Source: Lysobacter enzymogenes
Lineage (GTDB): Bacteria > Pseudomonadota > Gammaproteobacteria > Xanthomonadales > Xanthomonadaceae
Direction of reading: 5' to 3'
Assembly (NCBI RefSeq): GCF_900106525.1
Contig: NZ_FNOG01000001.1
Coordinates: 917,556-981,555 of the forward strand
DNA length: 64,000 nucleotides
Shown: positions 41,871-50,430 of the stretch, one piece after another
Layout: the number at the start of each line of letters is the position of its first letter
Position numbering within the stretch: the stretch's first letter is position 1
Position numbers and translations under genes: made by a program
The notes under the pieces: model-generated
Database searches by the model: none
Told to the model about the DNA's origin: nothing
The model's input: the letters and a program-made list of their open reading frames with translations, nothing else

Positions 41871-42206
41871 ATGGCTGCCTGAGGCGCTCCACCTGCGAAA
41901 AGTTGGGCTTCATGTAGGAGCGGCGCAAGCCGCGACCGCGACAACGCAACCACGACGAACCTTGCGGCGTAGCCGCGTTGTCGCGGTCGCGGCTCGCGCC
42001 GCTCCTACAAAAAGCGCTGCTTGTGGGGTGCGGGCTTCGGGGGGATTCGCTTTCGGGCGTGGCTTCGGTTGGTCGCGGCTCGCGCCGCCCCTACACAACA
42101 CCTCAAGCATCCGCGGCCTAGGGCCGCCCCTAGCTCGGGCCGCCCCGGATTGGCGTGGGCGCGGCGCGGGAGTGCAATGGCACGGCCCCCGCGCAAGGAG
42201 TTCCCC
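41871..42206 (+). other. 336-bp gap with repeat remnants
   Basis: It contains a full family A palindrome (41914-42010) and a partial one (GGTCGCGGCTCGCGCCGCCC, about 42072-42091). A good AAGGAG ribosome site at 42195 precedes the next gene. Confidence 0.55.
41914..42010. repeat. palindromic intergenic repeat, family A copy
   Basis: The arms GTAGGAGCGGCGCAAGCCGC and GCGGCTCGCGCCGCTCCTAC flank about 55 bp. Confidence 0.85.
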
Positions 42207-43295
42207 ATGCTGCCCGTCGACGCCTACCGTCCCGCCAACTTCCCCGTCTGCACGCCGGCGCCGCCGCCGGCCGATCCGCGCGCGCCGGGGCTCAACCCGG
42301 TCAAGGCCGATTCCGGCCCCAATCAGTTCGAGATCGGCGTGCAGGGCCCCGACCCCGACCTCGCCGTCGGCGGCAGCCACGATCAGCAGGAACACCAGCG
42401 CGACGCGCTGCTGGCGCTGGCCACGCGCGGCTTCGCCAGCTACCTGACCGGGCATACGCCGGGCACGCCGCGTTACCCCAGCGACGGCGACGTCAGCAGC
42501 ATCCTGCAGGGCCTGCAGCCGAATCCGCCGATCGGCGAGGTCGGCCGCGAAGTCACCCGCGCGGTCTATCAAAGCGATATCCCCAACGCTACGCCGCAGG
42601 AAGCCTACGATCACTTCGTGCAGAACCCCGAAGAGGTCTTCGGCGCCGGCGGCATGGAAATCCGCCCGCCGGCGCAGCGCCTGGAAGACGGCGGCCGCTA
42701 CATGCTGGAAACCGGCGGCCCGCCGCCGACCTGGCTGCCGGTGGAGATCCGCCTCGACGCGGACAACCACGCCATCACCATCAACACCCTCGACGGCCAC
42801 GTCCTGCGCGGCACCCAGACCTTCACCTTCACCGAAAGCTGCAACGGCACCACCCTGACCCAGGACGCCAGCTTCCAGGCCAGCACCCCGCTGGTCGGCG
42901 ACATCCAGGAACTGGCCTCGGTCTCGGGCGGCCAGCACAACGCCTGGGAAAACGCCCATCGCGAAATCTACGGCCAGTTCAACGGCGACCAGGGCTACAC
43001 CGGCATCGGCACCTCGGCGGTGAGCCCGGATCTGATCAAGGGCTGGGGCCAGATGCTGCTGACCATCGCCGCCGACCCGGGCAACTTCACCGACGTGCTG
43101 ATCGACAGCGGCGGCGAACTGGCCAACGAGACCATCGACCAGTGGGGCGGCTGGGCCGGCGACGCGCTGGACTGGGCCGGCATCCCCGGCGGCGGCGTGG
43201 TGCGCGACGTCACCGACACCATCGGCGACGGCCTCAGCGCCGGCGCCGACAAGGCCGGCGACTTCGTCGAGGGCGTGGTCGACTTCGTGTTCTGA
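42207..43295 (+). CDS. hypothetical protein with a beta-rich central region
   Basis: The 362-residue protein starts 6 bp after AAGGAG and has no signal peptide or membrane helix. The N-terminal 75 residues are proline-rich (CTPAPPPADPRAPG). A middle part (about 85-270) has GGRYMLETGGPPPTWLPVEI, HAITINTLDGHVLRGTQTF and GTTLTQDASFQASTPLVGD, an alternating beta look that loosely recalls lipid- or START-like folds. The last 75 residues are glycine/aspartate-rich with amphipathic spacing (GGELANETIDQWGGWAGDALD, GLSAGADKAGDFVEGVVDFVF). I do not recognise the family. The opening resembles secreted or translocated accessory proteins, but no XVIPCD is seen. Confidence 0.7.
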   Translation: MLPVDAYRPANFPVCTPAPPPADPRAPGLNPVKADSGPNQFEIGVQGPDPDLAVGGSHDQQEHQRDALLALATRGFASYLTGHTPGTPRYPSDGDVSSILQGLQPNPPIGEVGREVTRAVYQSDIPNATPQEAYDHFVQNPEEVFGAGGMEIRPPAQRLEDGGRYMLETGGPPPTWLPVEIRLDADNHAITINTLDGHVLRGTQTFTFTESCNGTTLTQDASFQASTPLVGDIQELASVSGGQHNAWENAHREIYGQFNGDQGYTGIGTSAVSPDLIKGWGQMLLTIAADPGNFTDVLIDSGGELANETIDQWGGWAGDALDWAGIPGGGVVRDVTDTIGDGLSAGADKAGDFVEGVVDFVF

Positions 43296-43333
43296 GCGCA
43301 CAAGCCGTTCGCCGCGAAAACCGGTAGCTACCT

Positions 43334-43430
43334 GTAGGAGCGGCGCAAGCCGCGACTGCGACAACGCAACTGCCGCGCAAGTTTCGGCGCAGTTGGATTG
43401 TCGCGGTCGCGGCTCGCGCCGCTCCTACAA
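43334..43430. repeat. palindromic intergenic repeat, family A copy
   Basis: Same arms as the 41914 copy. It lies between two convergent genes (stops at 43295 and 43455). Confidence 0.85.
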
Positions 43431-43454
43431 AGAGCCACAGCGCGCCGATGCGGG

Positions 43455-44270
43455 TTACAGCGCGCCCAGCGCCGTCATCGCCCGCCCGTTGCGCCATTCC
43501 TGCTGCGCCTGCACGTGGCCGCTGCGCTCGAGATAGTCGACGATCGAACGCACCGTCACCACCGGATACTCGCCGCCGAGCCGGGTCGCGATGGGGTGAT
43601 CGGTGAAGGCGACATTGGCGCTGAACAAACCGCCGAGCACGCGCTTGGAGTAGGGGATATGCACGCGGTCGGCGCGAAAGCCGTCGCGCTGCACGGCCGC
43701 GAACGCGGCGCCGCGATTCGGCGCTGGCGTCGGCGACAGCGCGGCGCCCACGGTTTCCAGCACCCACGCGGTCGAGTTCTGATACTCGGCGCTGCCGGGG
43801 CGCGCGATCAGGTTGTAGTGCGGTTGGTGCAGCGCGGTTTGCGGCAGCGCGCGCAGGCGCTCGGCCAGGCGCTGCGCCAGTTCGGGTTCGAGCCAGACGA
43901 TGCGCGCGTCCTGCTTGACCAGGTCGTCGGCGAAGAAATTGACCAGGCCCTGGCTGTAGAGATTGGAGCGGTCGCTGCCGCATTCGTTGAGCAGGTGCAC
44001 CGCGGTCCAGCGGCCGGCCGGGTGGTCGCGCACGACGAAACCGACGTGGCTGTAGACCAGGCCCTGCGCCGACAGGTCGGTGCCGACCCGCGCCACCAGC
44101 GCCAGCGGCGCGTCGCGGCGGTCGAGCGCGTCGGCCACGGTCAGCGCGGTCTGGGCGGCGTCGGCGAGCTTGCGCGGCGCCAGCGGTTCGCTGCCGCAGC
44201 CGGTGCCCGCGCGTCCTTGCGCGGGCAGCAAGACCAGCGTCGCCGCCAGCATCGTCGCGGCCATCAGCAT
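43455..44270 (-). CDS. secreted DUF2145 family protein
   Basis: The 271-residue protein has a signal (MLMAATMLAATLVLLPAQGRAG). The mature part contains SHVGFVVRDHPAGRWTAVHLL, LYSQGLVNFFADDL, ARIVWLEPELAQRLAERL, YNLIARPGSAEYQNSTAWVLE and RVHIPYSKRVLGG. The histidine (SHVGF) and the NSTAWVLE block recall NlpC/P60-like circular permutations and fit DUF2145, whose function is not established. I start at ATG 44270, where the signal peptide begins. It is the second gene after the secreted 44368 protein, separated by about 100 bp, so probably one operon. Confidence 0.78.
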   Translation of the reverse strand: MLMAATMLAATLVLLPAQGRAGTGCGSEPLAPRKLADAAQTALTVADALDRRDAPLALVARVGTDLSAQGLVYSHVGFVVRDHPAGRWTAVHLLNECGSDRSNLYSQGLVNFFADDLVKQDARIVWLEPELAQRLAERLRALPQTALHQPHYNLIARPGSAEYQNSTAWVLETVGAALSPTPAPNRGAAFAAVQRDGFRADRVHIPYSKRVLGGLFSANVAFTDHPIATRLGGEYPVVTVRSIVDYLERSGHVQAQQEWRNGRAMTALGAL

Positions 44271-44367
44271 CCTGCCGTGCGCGCGCGATGCCGGGGCGGT
44301 GTTGCGCCGGCGCGATCCCTGCGCCGGGTCCCGCTCCCTGCCCAACCTTCCCGGAACCCTTTCCACC

Positions 44368-44799
44368 TCAGCTCAACCTGCGGCTGTGCAGGTGGCGGCG
44401 TGCGCGCTCGTCGGGGACGAAACAGAACACGTGGCCGGCGGCGTCGCTGATCAGCCAGCCGGCGGCGACCGCGGTGATCACCACCGAGGCGCCGACCGAC
44501 AAGCCCAGCGTGCGCGCCTGTTCGGCCGAGAGCTTGACCACCAGCGAGGCGCCCGCGCCGACCGCGGACACCGTCACCGCGACCGCGTTGCCGCTGGCCT
44601 CGATCGCGGTGACCGAAAATTTGGCGCCTTCCGACAGCGCATGGGCGGCGGCCACCGGCACTTCGACCGAGGCGTCCAGGCTGGTCGCCGATTGCCGGCT
44701 GGCGCCGTCGGATTGCACGGCCGCGTGCGCCGGCAGTGCGGCGGTGGCGACGGCGCAGGCCATCGCAAAGGGGAGCAGGCGTTCGGCAATCCCTGGCAT
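44368..44799 (-). CDS. small secreted protein of unknown function
   Basis: The 143 residues begin MPGIAERLLPFAMACAVATA with a signal ending near AHAAVQ. The mature region has SLDASVEVPVAAAHALSEGAKFSVTAI, small beta strands, and a hydrophobic stretch LGLSVGASVVITAVAAGWLISDAAG that could be a membrane segment. The C-terminus is basic (DERARRHLHSRRLS). I know proteins of this kind next to DUF2145 genes but cannot name a function. GAGGTGG is a reasonable ribosome site for ATG 44799. It is divergent from the HTH regulator at 44913. Confidence 0.7.
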   Translation of the reverse strand: MPGIAERLLPFAMACAVATAALPAHAAVQSDGASRQSATSLDASVEVPVAAAHALSEGAKFSVTAIEASGNAVAVTVSAVGAGASLVVKLSAEQARTLGLSVGASVVITAVAAGWLISDAAGHVFCFVPDERARRHLHSRRLS

Positions 44800-44892
44800 C
44801 GGTGCCACCTCGTTTCGATCCGAGGCCCAACTTCGGTGGTGGGCGCGGAGCTGGCAACGCTCATCGCCAAGGTGGCTCGGCTTTCCCTGCGA

Positions 44893-44911
44893 GGTAGCGT
44901 ATTTTGCTACC
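44893..44911 (+). promoter_or_regulatory. dyad GGTAGC-N7-GCTACC, candidate operator at the regulator start
   Basis: The perfect 6-bp arms end one base before ATG 44913. The spacer includes TATTTT (44900-44905), a possible -10 box that would give an almost leaderless transcript. It is the only dyad in the 113-bp divergent gap, so the regulator may control itself and the secreted pair. Confidence 0.5.
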
Positions 44912-44912
44912 C

Positions 44913-45653
44913 ATGGCTCTTTCCCTCGAACTCGTCGACGCCCTGAAGCGCTTTTTGCGTGCCCAGGACCTCACTTATCGCGACCTCGCCGGCCGGCTCA
45001 AGCTCAGCGAGGCAGCGGTCAAGCGCATGTTCTCGCGGCGGGCGATGAGCCTGGCGCGGCTGGAGGAGATCTGCGATGTGCTCGACATCGGCCTGGCCGA
45101 GCTCAGCGCCGAAGCCGGGCGCGGGCGCGCGCCGATGGCCACGCTCAGCGAGGCGCAGGAGCAGGCCCTAGTCGACGAACCGGCGCTGCTGCTGGCGTTG
45201 TTCCTGACCTTGAACCGCTGGAAGCAGTCCGACGTGCAGGGCCACTTCAACTTCGACGACGCGCGCTGGACCGGGCTGCTGGTGCGGCTGGACCGGCTCG
45301 GCATCATCGAGCTGATGCCCGGCAACCGCGGCCGCCCGCTGACCGCGCGCAATTTCCGCTGGCGCGCCGACGGCCCGATGGAGCGCTATTTCCGGCTCAA
45401 GCTGCTGCACGACTACTTCGCCGACCCCTTCGACGGCGAGCAGGACGTGCTGCTGCTGCTCAGCGGCGCGCTGAGCCCGGCCGGCATCGGCCAGCTCAAG
45501 CAGCGCCTGGGCGAGGTGGCGCGCGAATTCGACGCGCTGCTGGCGCGCGACGCGGCGCTGAGCGCGCAGGAGCGGGTGGGGGTGAGTCTGGTGCTGGCGC
45601 AGAAGCCGTGGCTGTTGCAGTTGTTCCAGCCGTATCGGCGTTCGCAGGGTTGA
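44913..45653 (+). CDS. XRE family helix-turn-helix regulator with C-terminal sensing domain
   Basis: The 246-residue protein has an XRE-type helix-turn-helix in residues 1-65 (LVDALKRFLRAQDLTYRDLAGRL, SEAAVKRMFSRRAMSLARLEEI). A C-terminal region of about 170 residues follows (LSEAQEQALVDEPALLLALFL, WTGLLVRLDRLGIIELMPGNR, RADGPMERYFRLKLLHDYF). This layout is common in Gammaproteobacteria for regulators of unknown signals. It is divergent from the secreted protein at 44368. The dyad at 44893 touches its start codon, suggesting self-control. An upstream in-frame TTG (44904) is less likely. Confidence 0.85.
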   Translation: MALSLELVDALKRFLRAQDLTYRDLAGRLKLSEAAVKRMFSRRAMSLARLEEICDVLDIGLAELSAEAGRGRAPMATLSEAQEQALVDEPALLLALFLTLNRWKQSDVQGHFNFDDARWTGLLVRLDRLGIIELMPGNRGRPLTARNFRWRADGPMERYFRLKLLHDYFADPFDGEQDVLLLLSGALSPAGIGQLKQRLGEVAREFDALLARDAALSAQERVGVSLVLAQKPWLLQLFQPYRRSQG

Positions 45654-45683
45654 GCGGTAGGTTTGCGGTGGATGGCGCTTTTT

Positions 45684-45780
45684 GTAGGAGCGGCGCGAGC
45701 CGCGACCGCGACAACCCAACTACGCCGAAACTTGCGCCGCGGGTGCGTTGTCGCGGTCGCGGCTTGCGCCGCTCCTACAG
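45684..45780. repeat. palindromic intergenic repeat, family A copy
   Basis: The arms GTAGGAGCGGCGCGAGCCGC and GCGGCTTGCGCCGCTCCTAC. It lies between convergent genes (stops at 45653 and 45800). Confidence 0.85.
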
Positions 45781-45799
45781 GTAGCGACCGATTTTCGCG

Positions 45800-46093
45800 T
45801 CAATCGAACTCGGCGCTCGGCGGGATCGCCTTGCGCGCGAACAGGGCCTCGGGGACTTCGACGAATTCCATCCGGTAGGGGCCGCCGAGTTCTTCGGGTT
45901 CGAGCTGCGGGAACTGGCGGTAGAGCGGGGCGGTCACGCTCAGCATTTCGCCCATGATCCGGCCGAAGTCCGCGCACAAGGCGCGGAACTCGTCGTGCGA
46001 TAGCTGCGCCTGCAATTGCAGCAGGTGCCGGTCGAGGGTGGCGTTCATGCCGGCCAGCAGCAGGCTGGTGCGTTCGGCTTGTTCGCGGTCCAT
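45800..46093 (-). CDS. small conserved-looking protein of unknown function
   Basis: The 97-residue cytosolic protein is largely helical: EQAERTSLLLAGMNATLDRHL, QLQAQLSHDEFRALCADFGRI and MGEMLSVTAPLYRQFPQL. It ends LGGPYRMEFVEVPEALFARK. No family recognised. It follows ppk2 by only 16 bp on the same strand, so it likely belongs to the moaB-XRE-ppk2 transcript. A family A repeat lies just downstream. Confidence 0.7.
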   Translation of the reverse strand: MDREQAERTSLLLAGMNATLDRHLLQLQAQLSHDEFRALCADFGRIMGEMLSVTAPLYRQFPQLEPEELGGPYRMEFVEVPEALFARKAIPPSAEFD

Positions 46094-46109
46094 GGCGTCT
46101 CCGCTGGTT

Positions 46110-46895
46110 TCAGCCCTTGCTGTGCGACTTCGCGCCGATCGGCTTGAGCGCGCCGTATTTCTCCTTCGCCGGCTTGCCCTTGAGCGGCGGGAACTCGAGC
46201 TTGGCCGGCGGCACGTCGGTGTCGGGCAGGCGCGCGAGCAGGTCGCGGATCAGGGTCAGCCGGCCCTGGCGCTGGTCGTTGAAATCCACCAGCGTCCACG
46301 GCGCGTGCTTGGTGTGGGTGGCCTCCAGCATCGCTGCGCGGGCGCGGGTGTAGTCGTCGTAGTGGGCGCGCGCCTGCAGGTCGATCGGCGAGAGCTTCCA
46401 ACGCTTGAGCGGGTCGTTGAGGCGCTCGGCGAAGCGCTCCTCCTGCTTGTCCTGGTCGCAGCACAGCCAGTACTTGAACAGCACGATGCCGTCGTCGGTC
46501 AGCAGCTTCTCGAACACCGGCGCCTGCTTGAGGAAGGCCTTGACCTGCTCGGGCTTGGCGAAGCCCATCACTTGCTCGACGCCGGCGCGGTTGTACCAGC
46601 TGCGGTCGAACAGGGCGATCTCGCCAGCCGCCGGCAAGTGCGGTACGTAGCGCTGGAAATACCACTGCCCGGCCTCGCGTTCGCTGGGCTTGGACAGGGC
46701 CACGACGTGGCATTGGCGCGGGTTGAGGTTTTCCGAGATCGAACCGATCGCGCCGCCCTTGCCGGCGGTGTCGCGGCCTTCGAACAGGATCACCACGCGC
46801 TTGCCGCTGTGCTGCAGCCAGCGCGCCATCGCCGCCAGCTCCAGCTGCAACGGCGCCAGCTGTTCCTCGTATTCCTTGCGCTTGAGCTTGCTCAT
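46110..46895 (-). CDS. ppk2: polyphosphate kinase 2
   Basis: The 261-residue protein carries the PPK2 core: the Walker A motif [15 protein letters not shown] (38-52), [16 protein letters not shown] (97-112), the lid module and [25 protein letters not shown]2 enzymes phosphorylate nucleoside mono- or diphosphates with polyphosphate in the cytosol. The usual single-domain length is about 260-300 residues. Its ATG overlaps the stop of the XRE gene by four bases. The genes moaB, XRE, ppk2 and the 97-residue protein run together on the minus strand. Confidence 0.94.
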   Translation of the reverse strand: MSKLKRKEYEEQLAPLQLELAAMARWLQHSGKRVVILFEGRDTAGKGGAIGSISENLNPRQCHVVALSKPSEREAGQWYFQRYVPHLPAAGEIALFDRSWYNRAGVEQVMGFAKPEQVKAFLKQAPVFEKLLTDDGIVLFKYWLCCDQDKQEERFAERLNDPLKRWKLSPIDLQARAHYDDYTRARAAMLEATHTKHAPWTLVDFNDQRQGRLTLIRDLLARLPDTDVPPAKLEFPPLKGKPAKEKYGALKPIGAKSHSKG

Positions 46896-47290
46896 GGGGC
46901 GGCCTTCTTGCGGGCGGAAGCCTTCTTCTTCGCCGGCGCCTTGCGCGCGCTGCGCGCCGGCGCGGCGCGGCGGGTGCCGGCCATGCTCGCGGCGACTTCG
47001 ATCAACGCGCCCTGCTGGCGGGTGTCGAGCGCGCGGTAGGCGGCGAGCAGGTCGTGCTCGCCCTGGGTGCGGGCCGGATCGAGCGTGCTGGCCAGTTCGG
47101 CCAGCAGCGCGCCGGCCGGCACGCCGAAGGCACGCGCCAGCGCGTCGAGCTGGTCGCGGCCGGGCAGCTTCTCGCCGCGCAGCCAGGCGCTGACGGTGTT
47201 GGCGCCGGCGCGCGGGATCGCGGTGGCCAGGTCGGTCACGCTCAGGCCGCTGGCCTTGGCCAGCAAGCGCAAGGTGGTATCCAGCGACAT
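46892..47290 (-). CDS. XRE-type DNA-binding protein with Lys/Ala-rich tail
   Basis: The 132 residues hold an XRE helix-turn-helix ([36 protein letters not shown]) and a helical middle part. The last 35 residues are basic and alanine-rich ([20 protein letters not shown]), resembling histone-like tails. An AAGGAG ribosome site eight bases upstream favours ATG 47290 over ATG 47296. It lies between moaB and ppk2, with a four-base overlap to the latter. It may bind nucleic acids broadly or regulate ppk2; this is inference. Confidence 0.78.
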   Translation of the reverse strand: MSLDTTLRLLAKASGLSVTDLATAIPRAGANTVSAWLRGEKLPGRDQLDALARAFGVPAGALLAELASTLDPARTQGEHDLLAAYRALDTRQQGALIEVAASMAGTRRAAPARSARKAPAKKKASARKKAAP

Positions 47291-47295
47291 GCGCA

Positions 47296-47814
47296 TCACT
47301 CCTTGAGGCGGGGACGCAAAGTGGCGAGGTTGCACGGCCGGGTGCGCGCGTCGAGTTGCGCGCTGACGATCTTTTCCCAGGCGGTGCGGCAGGCCGAGGT
47401 CGAGCCCGGCAGGCAGAACAGGAAGGTGGCGTTGGCCAGGCCGGCGAACGCGCGCGACTGCAAGGTCGAGGTGCCGATCTCGTCGAAGCTCAGCGCGCGG
47501 AACAGCTCGCCGAAGCCCGGCATTTGCTTGTCCAGCAGCGGCAGCAGCGCCTCGGGCGTGGAGTCGCGGCCGGTGAAGCCGGTGCCGCCGGTGACCAGGA
47601 TGCCGTCGACCGCCTCATCGGCGATCCACTGCGACACCGCCGCGCGCAACTTGTAGCGATCGTCCGGCAACAGCTTGCGTTCGACCAGGCGGTGGCCGGC
47701 GTCGGTGAGCGACTGGATCAGGTAATCGCCGGAGCTGTCGTTGGCGAGGGTGCGGCTGTCGGAAACGGTCAGCACGCACAGGTTCAGGGGGATGAAATCG
47801 CGTTCTGCGGTCAT
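47296..47814 (-). CDS. moaB: molybdenum cofactor biosynthesis protein B
   Basis: The 172-residue protein starts [20 protein letters not shown] and carries the MoaB/MogA fold: [57 protein letters not shown] and [25 protein letters not shown] binds molybdopterin. The protein takes part in molybdopterin adenylation in the cytosol. ATG 47814 fits the family start. Its stop lies next to the XRE start. No other moa or mob genes are in the window. Confidence 0.93.
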   Translation of the reverse strand: MTAERDFIPLNLCVLTVSDSRTLANDSSGDYLIQSLTDAGHRLVERKLLPDDRYKLRAAVSQWIADEAVDGILVTGGTGFTGRDSTPEALLPLLDKQMPGFGELFRALSFDEIGTSTLQSRAFAGLANATFLFCLPGSTSACRTAWEKIVSAQLDARTRPCNLATLRPRLKE

Positions 47815-47940
47815 GCCGCCGAGACTAGCGCAAACCGGCCGCGGGCGGGGTTGCGGCACGGTGAAGACGTGCGCGTGTACCGGCGGTTTTCGACAGCGAT
47901 CCCAGGCAGCGATCCCAGGCGGCGGCGCCGCGCCGGGCGC

Positions 47941-49644
47941 TCAGCCGGCGGCGCGGCGGTCCGCGCCGGCGGGCAGCGCCAGCGCGGCTTCCATGCGCGC
48001 GATCGCCTCGTCCAGTTGCGCGCGCTGCGCCGGGTCCAGATGTTCGGCTGCATCGTCGAGCAGGTTGGCCAGCCGCAGCAGGCGGCGGCGGTGGCCGTGC
48101 GCGTCCAGGCGCACCAGGCGCCCGCCGACGTCGTCGTGCGCGGCCGGGTTGCGCGCGTCCGCATGCAGGTAGCGCGACAACAGCAGGCGCAGGCGTTCGG
48201 CGCCCTCGGCGACTTCTTCCGACCACGGCTCGGCGGTGCCGCAGACGGTTTCGTTCCATTCGGCGAAGCTGGTGCGCGGGCCGATGGTCAGGCGGCCGGC
48301 GTCGAGCTGGTAGGCGTCGGCCGGCGAGCCGGCCCAGCGCACGTGTTCGACCTGTTCGTTGCGCAACAGCAGCAGCCAGCCGCTGGCTTCGGCGTCGAGC
48401 GGCGCCGCGAACAGGCCGGCCGGGCCGCGCCCGCTCGCGTTCCAGTCCGCGCGCGCGTGGGTGCCGGCGGCGGCGTGGCGCGCGTGGGTGTGCGCCCAGG
48501 CCAAGGCCGGCGCCAGCAGCGCCGGGTCGAAGTCGGCGCCGGCCAGCACCGCCTCATCGCCGGCGACCACCGCCGCGCCGTCGGCGGCGAGCGCGCCGAG
48601 CAGCGCATCGGGCTGCTCGCGCAGCACCGCGAACAGCGAGGACGCCTGCGCCAGCGCCTGTTCCAGGCGGTCGCGGTGCAGGCGCGCGGCGGCTTCGGCC
48701 GCGGCGATCTGCTTGAGGTTGCGCGTGCTCAGCAGCAGCGACACATAGCGGCCGAACACGTCGGCGGCGATGCGCTCGCGCGGCCCGACCGCGCGCGGCT
48801 GCGGATGGTGGCAGGCGATCAGCCCCCACAGGCGGCCGTCGACGATCAGCGAGATCGACATCGACGCGCACACGCCCATGTTGCGCAGGTATTCCAGATG
48901 GATCGGCGAGACGCTGCGCAACACGTCGAAGCTCATGTCCAGCGGCGCCGCCTGCGCCGCGGTGCGCACCGGCACCGGCGCGTAGCCGGCGTCGGGAATC
49001 ACCCGCACCCGGTTGGCCAGGTACAGCGCGCGCGCCTGCGGCGGGATGTCGGAAGCGGGAAAGCGCAGGCCCAGATAGGAACTGAGTTCGCCGCCCAGCG
49101 ACTGCGCCACGACTTCGCCGGAGTGGTCGTGGCGGAACGCATAGACCATGACCCGGTCGTAACCGGTGAGCGCGCGCACCTGCTCGGCCACGGCCTGGAA
49201 GAACGGCGTCGCCTGGGTGCGGGCTTCGAGCCCGGCGATCATCGCGTGCGCTTCCAGCGGCTCGGCGACGGCGCGCGCGGCCGGCTCCAGTTCGACGTGG
49301 ATCAAGTCCGAGCGCAGGTGCACCGACAAATGATGCAGCCCGCCCCACACGCCGGCGTTGACCAGCCCGGCCAGACGCGGGAACTCGCCGGGCCGCGAGG
49401 CCGCGGCGCTGGCGCGGATCAGCTCCAGCGCGTGCGCGTCGAACAGGTCGTCGATGGGCTGGCCGAGCAGGGCGACGGCATCGTCGGCGCCGAACAGTTC
49501 GGCGGCGTTGTCGGAGGCCGCGGCGATCGCTCCGCTGCGCGCGGCGAACGCGAGCAACGCGCCGTGCGGCTGGATCGCGCCGCTGAGATGGATCGGTTCG
49601 CGCGCGCAGGCCTCGAAGGCGGCCTGCAACTTCGGATCGGTCAC
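47941..49644 (-). CDS. bphP: bacteriophytochrome photosensory protein (PAS-GAF-PHY) without a kinase domain
   Basis: The 567-residue protein starts at GTG 49644. Cys13 (FEACAREPIHL) is the biliverdin attachment site, followed by GAIQPHGALLAF of the PAS domain. The GAF domain (about 130-300) has FPASDIPPQARALYLANRVR and the chromophore histidine motif IACHHPQPRAVG. The PHY domain (about 310-490) has the tongue motif GPRTSFAEW. The last 65 residues are only helical linker; there is no histidine kinase or PAS9 output domain. It likely signals red/far-red light through another partner. Its start overlaps the heme oxygenase stop by four bases. Confidence 0.92.
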   Translation of the reverse strand: MTDPKLQAAFEACAREPIHLSGAIQPHGALLAFAARSGAIAAASDNAAELFGADDAVALLGQPIDDLFDAHALELIRASAAASRPGEFPRLAGLVNAGVWGGLHHLSVHLRSDLIHVELEPAARAVAEPLEAHAMIAGLEARTQATPFFQAVAEQVRALTGYDRVMVYAFRHDHSGEVVAQSLGGELSSYLGLRFPASDIPPQARALYLANRVRVIPDAGYAPVPVRTAAQAAPLDMSFDVLRSVSPIHLEYLRNMGVCASMSISLIVDGRLWGLIACHHPQPRAVGPRERIAADVFGRYVSLLLSTRNLKQIAAAEAAARLHRDRLEQALAQASSLFAVLREQPDALLGALAADGAAVVAGDEAVLAGADFDPALLAPALAWAHTHARHAAAGTHARADWNASGRGPAGLFAAPLDAEASGWLLLLRNEQVEHVRWAGSPADAYQLDAGRLTIGPRTSFAEWNETVCGTAEPWSEEVAEGAERLRLLLSRYLHADARNPAAHDDVGGRLVRLDAHGHRRRLLRLANLLDDAAEHLDPAQRAQLDEAIARMEAALALPAGADRRAAG

Positions 49645-50228
49645 GCAGACTCCTTTTCGATCAATCCATCGGCGACCACACCGAAGGCCAGCCGCGCGCC
49701 GCGCACGGCGTCCGCGCGCAGGCCGCCTTCGAGGGTCTGCAATTCGTCGACAAAACGCGGCCAGCGATCGCTTGGCCGGGCGTGATGCTGCAGGAACGCC
49801 AGCGGCAGGCCGGGCTCGCGCAAGCGCAGGCGCTCGGCGGCGCGCAGCAGCACGCGCGCGCCCAGCGTGGAACCCTCCAGCACGTAGTTCGCGCCCATCC
49901 AGCTCGACCCCGGCAGCGGCGCCAGTCCGTGCGCCAGCGGCAGCAGGCCCAGGTCGCGCAGGTCCTGGCGCAGCAGCGCCTGGCGGCGCGGATCGAACCA
50001 CTCGCTCCAGGCCGCGCGCGCATCCACCGCCGGTGGCGCCGCCGCCAGCAGTTCGACCAGCGCGAGCATGCCGAGCAGATAGCGGGTGTAGCCGCGGCGG
50101 TCGTCGAGCGCGCCGGCGAGCGCAGCGTCGAGGTCTTGATGTTGGCGTGCGGTGGCCGTGCGCAATTCGAGATGCAGCGTGTTCACGGGCGGTTCGGCGA
50201 ACGGCGAAAAGGCGGCCAGTCTACGCAT
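49641..50228 (-). CDS. bphO: biliverdin-producing heme oxygenase
   Basis: The 195-residue protein contains the heme oxygenase helices: LRTATARQHQDLDAALAG with the proximal His, YTRYLLGMLALVELL, and the distal-helix glycines in GSSWMGANYVLEGSTLGARVLL. It opens heme to biliverdin, the chromophore of the adjacent BphP. A GAGGAA ribosome site supports ATG 50228; an internal GTG at 50186 is less likely. The overlap GTGA with bphP shows tight co-expression, as in many bphO-bphP operons. Confidence 0.9.
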   Translation of the reverse strand: MRRLAAFSPFAEPPVNTLHLELRTATARQHQDLDAALAGALDDRRGYTRYLLGMLALVELLAAAPPAVDARAAWSEWFDPRRQALLRQDLRDLGLLPLAHGLAPLPGSSWMGANYVLEGSTLGARVLLRAAERLRLREPGLPLAFLQHHARPSDRWPRFVDELQTLEGGLRADAVRGARLAFGVVADGLIEKESA

Positions 50229-50430
50229 TGCGTTCCTCCGCGTCAGGCCGGGCAAGCGTGCGCGCGCGGCGTCTGAACGATTCAGTTCGAAGCTGCGACG
50301 GTAGCCGCGTTCGCCGACGACGCACGTGAACGTTCGGTCCACGCGGAGTTAATCGTGCTGCGTCGAACGTACCGCCTCGAGCGCGCCGCCTCGGGCGCGC
50401 AGCGGCGCGCCGGCGACGACGGCGGCCGCG

